Below are positions 62,273-64,000 of a stretch of 64,000 nt of DNA, in pieces. This stretch comes from Comamonas phosphati (GTDB taxonomy: Bacteria; Pseudomonadota; Gammaproteobacteria; Burkholderiales; Burkholderiaceae_C), in assembly GCF_014637085.1 (NCBI RefSeq), contig NZ_BMEU01000004.1, positions 156,652 to 220,651 of the forward strand, read 5' to 3'. Both the position numbers and the translations under genes were made by a program. The notes below the pieces were generated by a model, which made no database searches, had not been told where the DNA came from, and worked only from the letters and a program-made list of their open reading frames with translations. The first letter of the stretch is position 1; every line of letters begins with the position of its first letter.

Positions 62273-63733
62273 ATGCTTGAACCCAAGATACTGAACTTCA
62301 TCAACGGCGAATTCGTGGCCACGGGCAAGTGGTTCGACAACCGCACGCCGATATCCAACGCGGTGATCGGCCAGGTGGCGGAGGCCGGCAAGGCCGAGGT
62401 GGACGCCGCCGTGGCCGCCGCCCGCGCGGCGCTCAAGGGACCGTGGGGCAGCATGCCGCTGGCTCGCCGCGTGGAGCTGCTGGAGGCGCTGGTGGCCGAG
62501 ATCACGCGCCGCTTCGACGAGTTCCTGGAGGCCGAGTGCGCCGACACCGGCAAGCCCATGAGCCTCGCATCGCATATCGACATCCCGCGCGGCGCGGCCA
62601 ACTTCAAGGTGTTCGCCGACGTCGTGAAAAACGTGCCCACCGAGTTCTTCGAGATGGCCACGCCCGATGGCCGAGGCGCCATCAACTACGGCTATCGCAA
62701 GCCCGTGGGCGTGGTGGGCGTGATCTGCCCCTGGAACCTGCCGCTGCTGCTGATGACCTGGAAGGTCGGCCCGGCCCTGGCCTGCGGCAACACGGTGGTG
62801 GTCAAGCCCTCGGAGGAGACGCCGCGCACCGCGGCCCTGCTGGGCGAGGTGATGAACCAGGTGGGTATCCCCAAGGGTGTGTACAACGTGGTCCACGGCT
62901 TCGGCCCCGGCTCGGCCGGCGAGTTCGTGACCACCCACCCCGGCATCGACGCCATCACCTTCACCGGCGAGACGCGCACCGGCGAGGTCATCATGAAGGC
63001 CGCGGCCAAGGGCGCGCACCCCGTGAGCCTGGAGATGGGGGGCAAGAACGCCGCGATCGTGTTCGCCGACGCCGACTTCGACGCCGCCGTCGAGGGCACG
63101 CTGCGCTCCGCGTTCGCCAACTGCGGCCAGGTCTGCCTGGGCACCGAGCGCGTGTACGTGGAGCGCCCGATCTTCGACAGGTTCGTTGCTGCGCTGAAGG
63201 CCGGCGCCGAGCAGATGAAGATCGGGCTGCCCCAGGACAAGGACACCGGCATGGGCCCGCTGATCAGCAAGGAGCACCAGGCCAAGGTGCTGTCGTACTA
63301 CCAGCTGGCGGTGCAGGAAGGGGCCACGGTGGTCACCGGCGGCGGCGTGCCCGACATGCCCGGCGAACTCAAGGACGGCTGCTGGGTGCAGCCCACCATC
63401 TGGACCGGCCTGCCCGAGACGGCGCGCGTCATCAAGGAAGAGATCTTCGGCCCCTGCTGCCACATCGCCCCCTTCGACAGCGAAGAAGAGGTGCTGAACA
63501 AGGCCAACGACAACGAATACGGCCTGGCCACCGCCATCTGGACGCGCGACGTGTCGCGTGCGCACCGCGTGGCGCAGCGCATGGAGGTGGGCATCTCCTG
63601 GGTCAACAGCTGGTTCCTGCGCGACCTGCGCACCCCCTTCGGCGGCTCCAAGCAGTCCGGTATCGGCCGCGAGGGCGGTGTGCATTCGCTGGAGTTCTAT
63701 ACCGAGCTCAAGAACGTCTGCATCAAGCTCTGA
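62273..63733 (+). CDS. 2-hydroxymuconic semialdehyde dehydrogenase (meta-cleavage, DmpC/XylG-like)
   Basis: The 486-residue aldehyde dehydrogenase has NFINGEFVATGKWFDNRTPI and GQVAEAGKAEVDAAVAAARAALKGPWG near the start, the sequence style of DmpC/XylG. ICPWNLPLLLMTWKVGPALACGNTVVVKPSE binds the cofactor, SLEMGGKNAAIV carries the general-base glutamate, and NCGQVCLGTERVYVE the nucleophile cysteine. It oxidises the ring-cleavage semialdehyde with NAD. 2-aminomuconate semialdehyde dehydrogenase is a close alternative. AGAGAG lies 4-10 bases before the ATG at 62273; a TTG at 62249 is less likely. A hydratase gene follows 69 bp downstream. Confidence 0.9.
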   Translation: MLEPKILNFINGEFVATGKWFDNRTPISNAVIGQVAEAGKAEVDAAVAAARAALKGPWGSMPLARRVELLEALVAEITRRFDEFLEAECADTGKPMSLASHIDIPRGAANFKVFADVVKNVPTEFFEMATPDGRGAINYGYRKPVGVVGVICPWNLPLLLMTWKVGPALACGNTVVVKPSEETPRTAALLGEVMNQVGIPKGVYNVVHGFGPGSAGEFVTTHPGIDAITFTGETRTGEVIMKAAAKGAHPVSLEMGGKNAAIVFADADFDAAVEGTLRSAFANCGQVCLGTERVYVERPIFDRFVAALKAGAEQMKIGLPQDKDTGMGPLISKEHQAKVLSYYQLAVQEGATVVTGGGVPDMPGELKDGCWVQPTIWTGLPETARVIKEEIFGPCCHIAPFDSEEEVLNKANDNEYGLATAIWTRDVSRAHRVAQRMEVGISWVNSWFLRDLRTPFGGSKQSGIGREGGVHSLEFYTELKNVCIKL

Positions 63734-63802
63734 TTGCAAGCCAAATAAACCCCTGACGCCCGTCCAGCAGACGCTCTAAGCTACTTTTTAAATAGCGAAA
63801 CC

Positions 63803-64000
63803 ATGGCCATGAACACCCAACAGATCGAGCAGCTCGGCGACGAGCTGTACCAGGCCCTTGCGGGCTGCCAGGTGGTGGAGCCCCTGACCTCCCGCCATGC
63901 CGACATCACCATCGCCGACGCCTACGCCATCCAGCAGCGCATGCTCTCGCGCCGCCTGGCTGCCGGCGAAAAAGTGGTGGGCAAGAAGATCGGCGTGACC
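63803..64000 (+). CDS. 2-hydroxypenta-2,4-dienoate hydratase (DmpE/MhpD family), 5' part
   Basis: The first 66 residues are visible: MAMNTQQIEQLGDELYQALAG..., then DAYAIQQRMLSRRLAAGEKVVGKKIGVT, where the gene leaves the window. This closely resembles the start of DmpE-type hydratases (ELGDELYQA...RMLERRLAAGERVIGKKIGVTS), which hydrate 2-hydroxypentadienoate to 4-hydroxy-2-oxovalerate. The related 4-oxalocrotonate decarboxylase is an alternative that the missing part could distinguish. A second ATG at 63809 is possible. The gene is cut by the window edge, and further pathway genes probably lie beyond. Confidence 0.85.
   Translation, partial: MAMNTQQIEQLGDELYQALAGCQVVEPLTSRHADITIADAYAIQQRMLSRRLAAGEKVVGKKIGVT

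Overview
The window is a GC-rich bacterial chromosome segment with the gene content and gene order of a beta-proteobacterium of the family Comamonadaceae. Delftia or Comamonas is the best guess; the sequence alone does not settle the genus. The family call rests on the ftsA-ftsZ-lpxC end of the division cluster, the accB-accC-prmA block, the ccsA-like/PP0621/pilS/pilR/ampD/nrdA/nrdB/histone-H1-like block next to ffh, two periplasmic Bug-type solute receptors and the high GC.

Layout. 1-10.3 kb: cell division and wall genes (ftsA end, ftsZ, lpxC, ruvC, mtgA, rodA) with an opposite-strand run yqiA, RNase II-type exoribonuclease, TonB-like gene, aroE, mtgA. 10.9-15.3 kb: tldD, then a DAHP synthase gene preceded by an aromatic-rich leader peptide and attenuator, then two small hypotheticals. 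15.5-24 kb: mpl, a hypothetical gene overlapping a TlpA-type thioredoxin, accB, accC, prmA, a zinc-ribbon DUF3426 gene and a PfkB-type kinase. 24-34.7 kb (minus strand): histone H1-like protein, nrdB, nrdA with paired NrdR-type boxes, ampD, pilR, pilS, PP0621 and a CcsA-like membrane gene, divergent from ffh. 36.5-41.9 kb: NlpC/P60 lipoprotein, a persulfide-detoxification module (rhodanese, ArsR-type repressor, metallo-hydrolase), miaB, a secreted hypothetical and fdhD. 42-45.8 kb: modC, modB, modA and divergent modE with a ModE-type operator. 46-53 kb: an accessory catabolic cluster (two Bug receptors, PanE-like reductase, thiamine-diphosphate decarboxylase, LysR regulator, MFS transporter). 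53.2-60.7 kb: two identical tRNA-Met genes, enoyl-CoA hydratase, M61 peptidase, dsbC, UbiH-type hydroxylase, MOSC protein and ychF. 60.8-64 kb: a decayed IS630-type transposase, a LysR regulator and the start of a meta-cleavage pathway (semialdehyde dehydrogenase, truncated 2-hydroxypentadienoate hydratase).

The most unusual property is the density of dispersed non-coding repeats. Four families are visible. Family A (about 100 bp, 8 copies) and family B (about 85 bp, 5 copies) all begin within about 25 bp downstream of a stop codon and always lie in the sense orientation of the gene just ended, so they behave like portable 3'-end modules; family B resembles an intrinsic terminator. Family C (about 270 or 169 bp, 3 copies) has terminal inverted repeats and an internal hairpin whose paired bases change together. 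Family D (76 bp, 2 clear copies) has inverted ends and sits in the 5' region of ffh and between modA and modB. Every gap from modA through modB and modC to fdhD holds a different repeat family.

Regulatory sites readable from sequence are the aromatic attenuator, the paired NrdR boxes, the ModE box, tandem BigR/SqrR-like half-palindromes, a LysR-type palindrome, several terminators, and a set of start codons only 7-9 nt downstream of -10-like hexamers that may give leaderless mRNAs.
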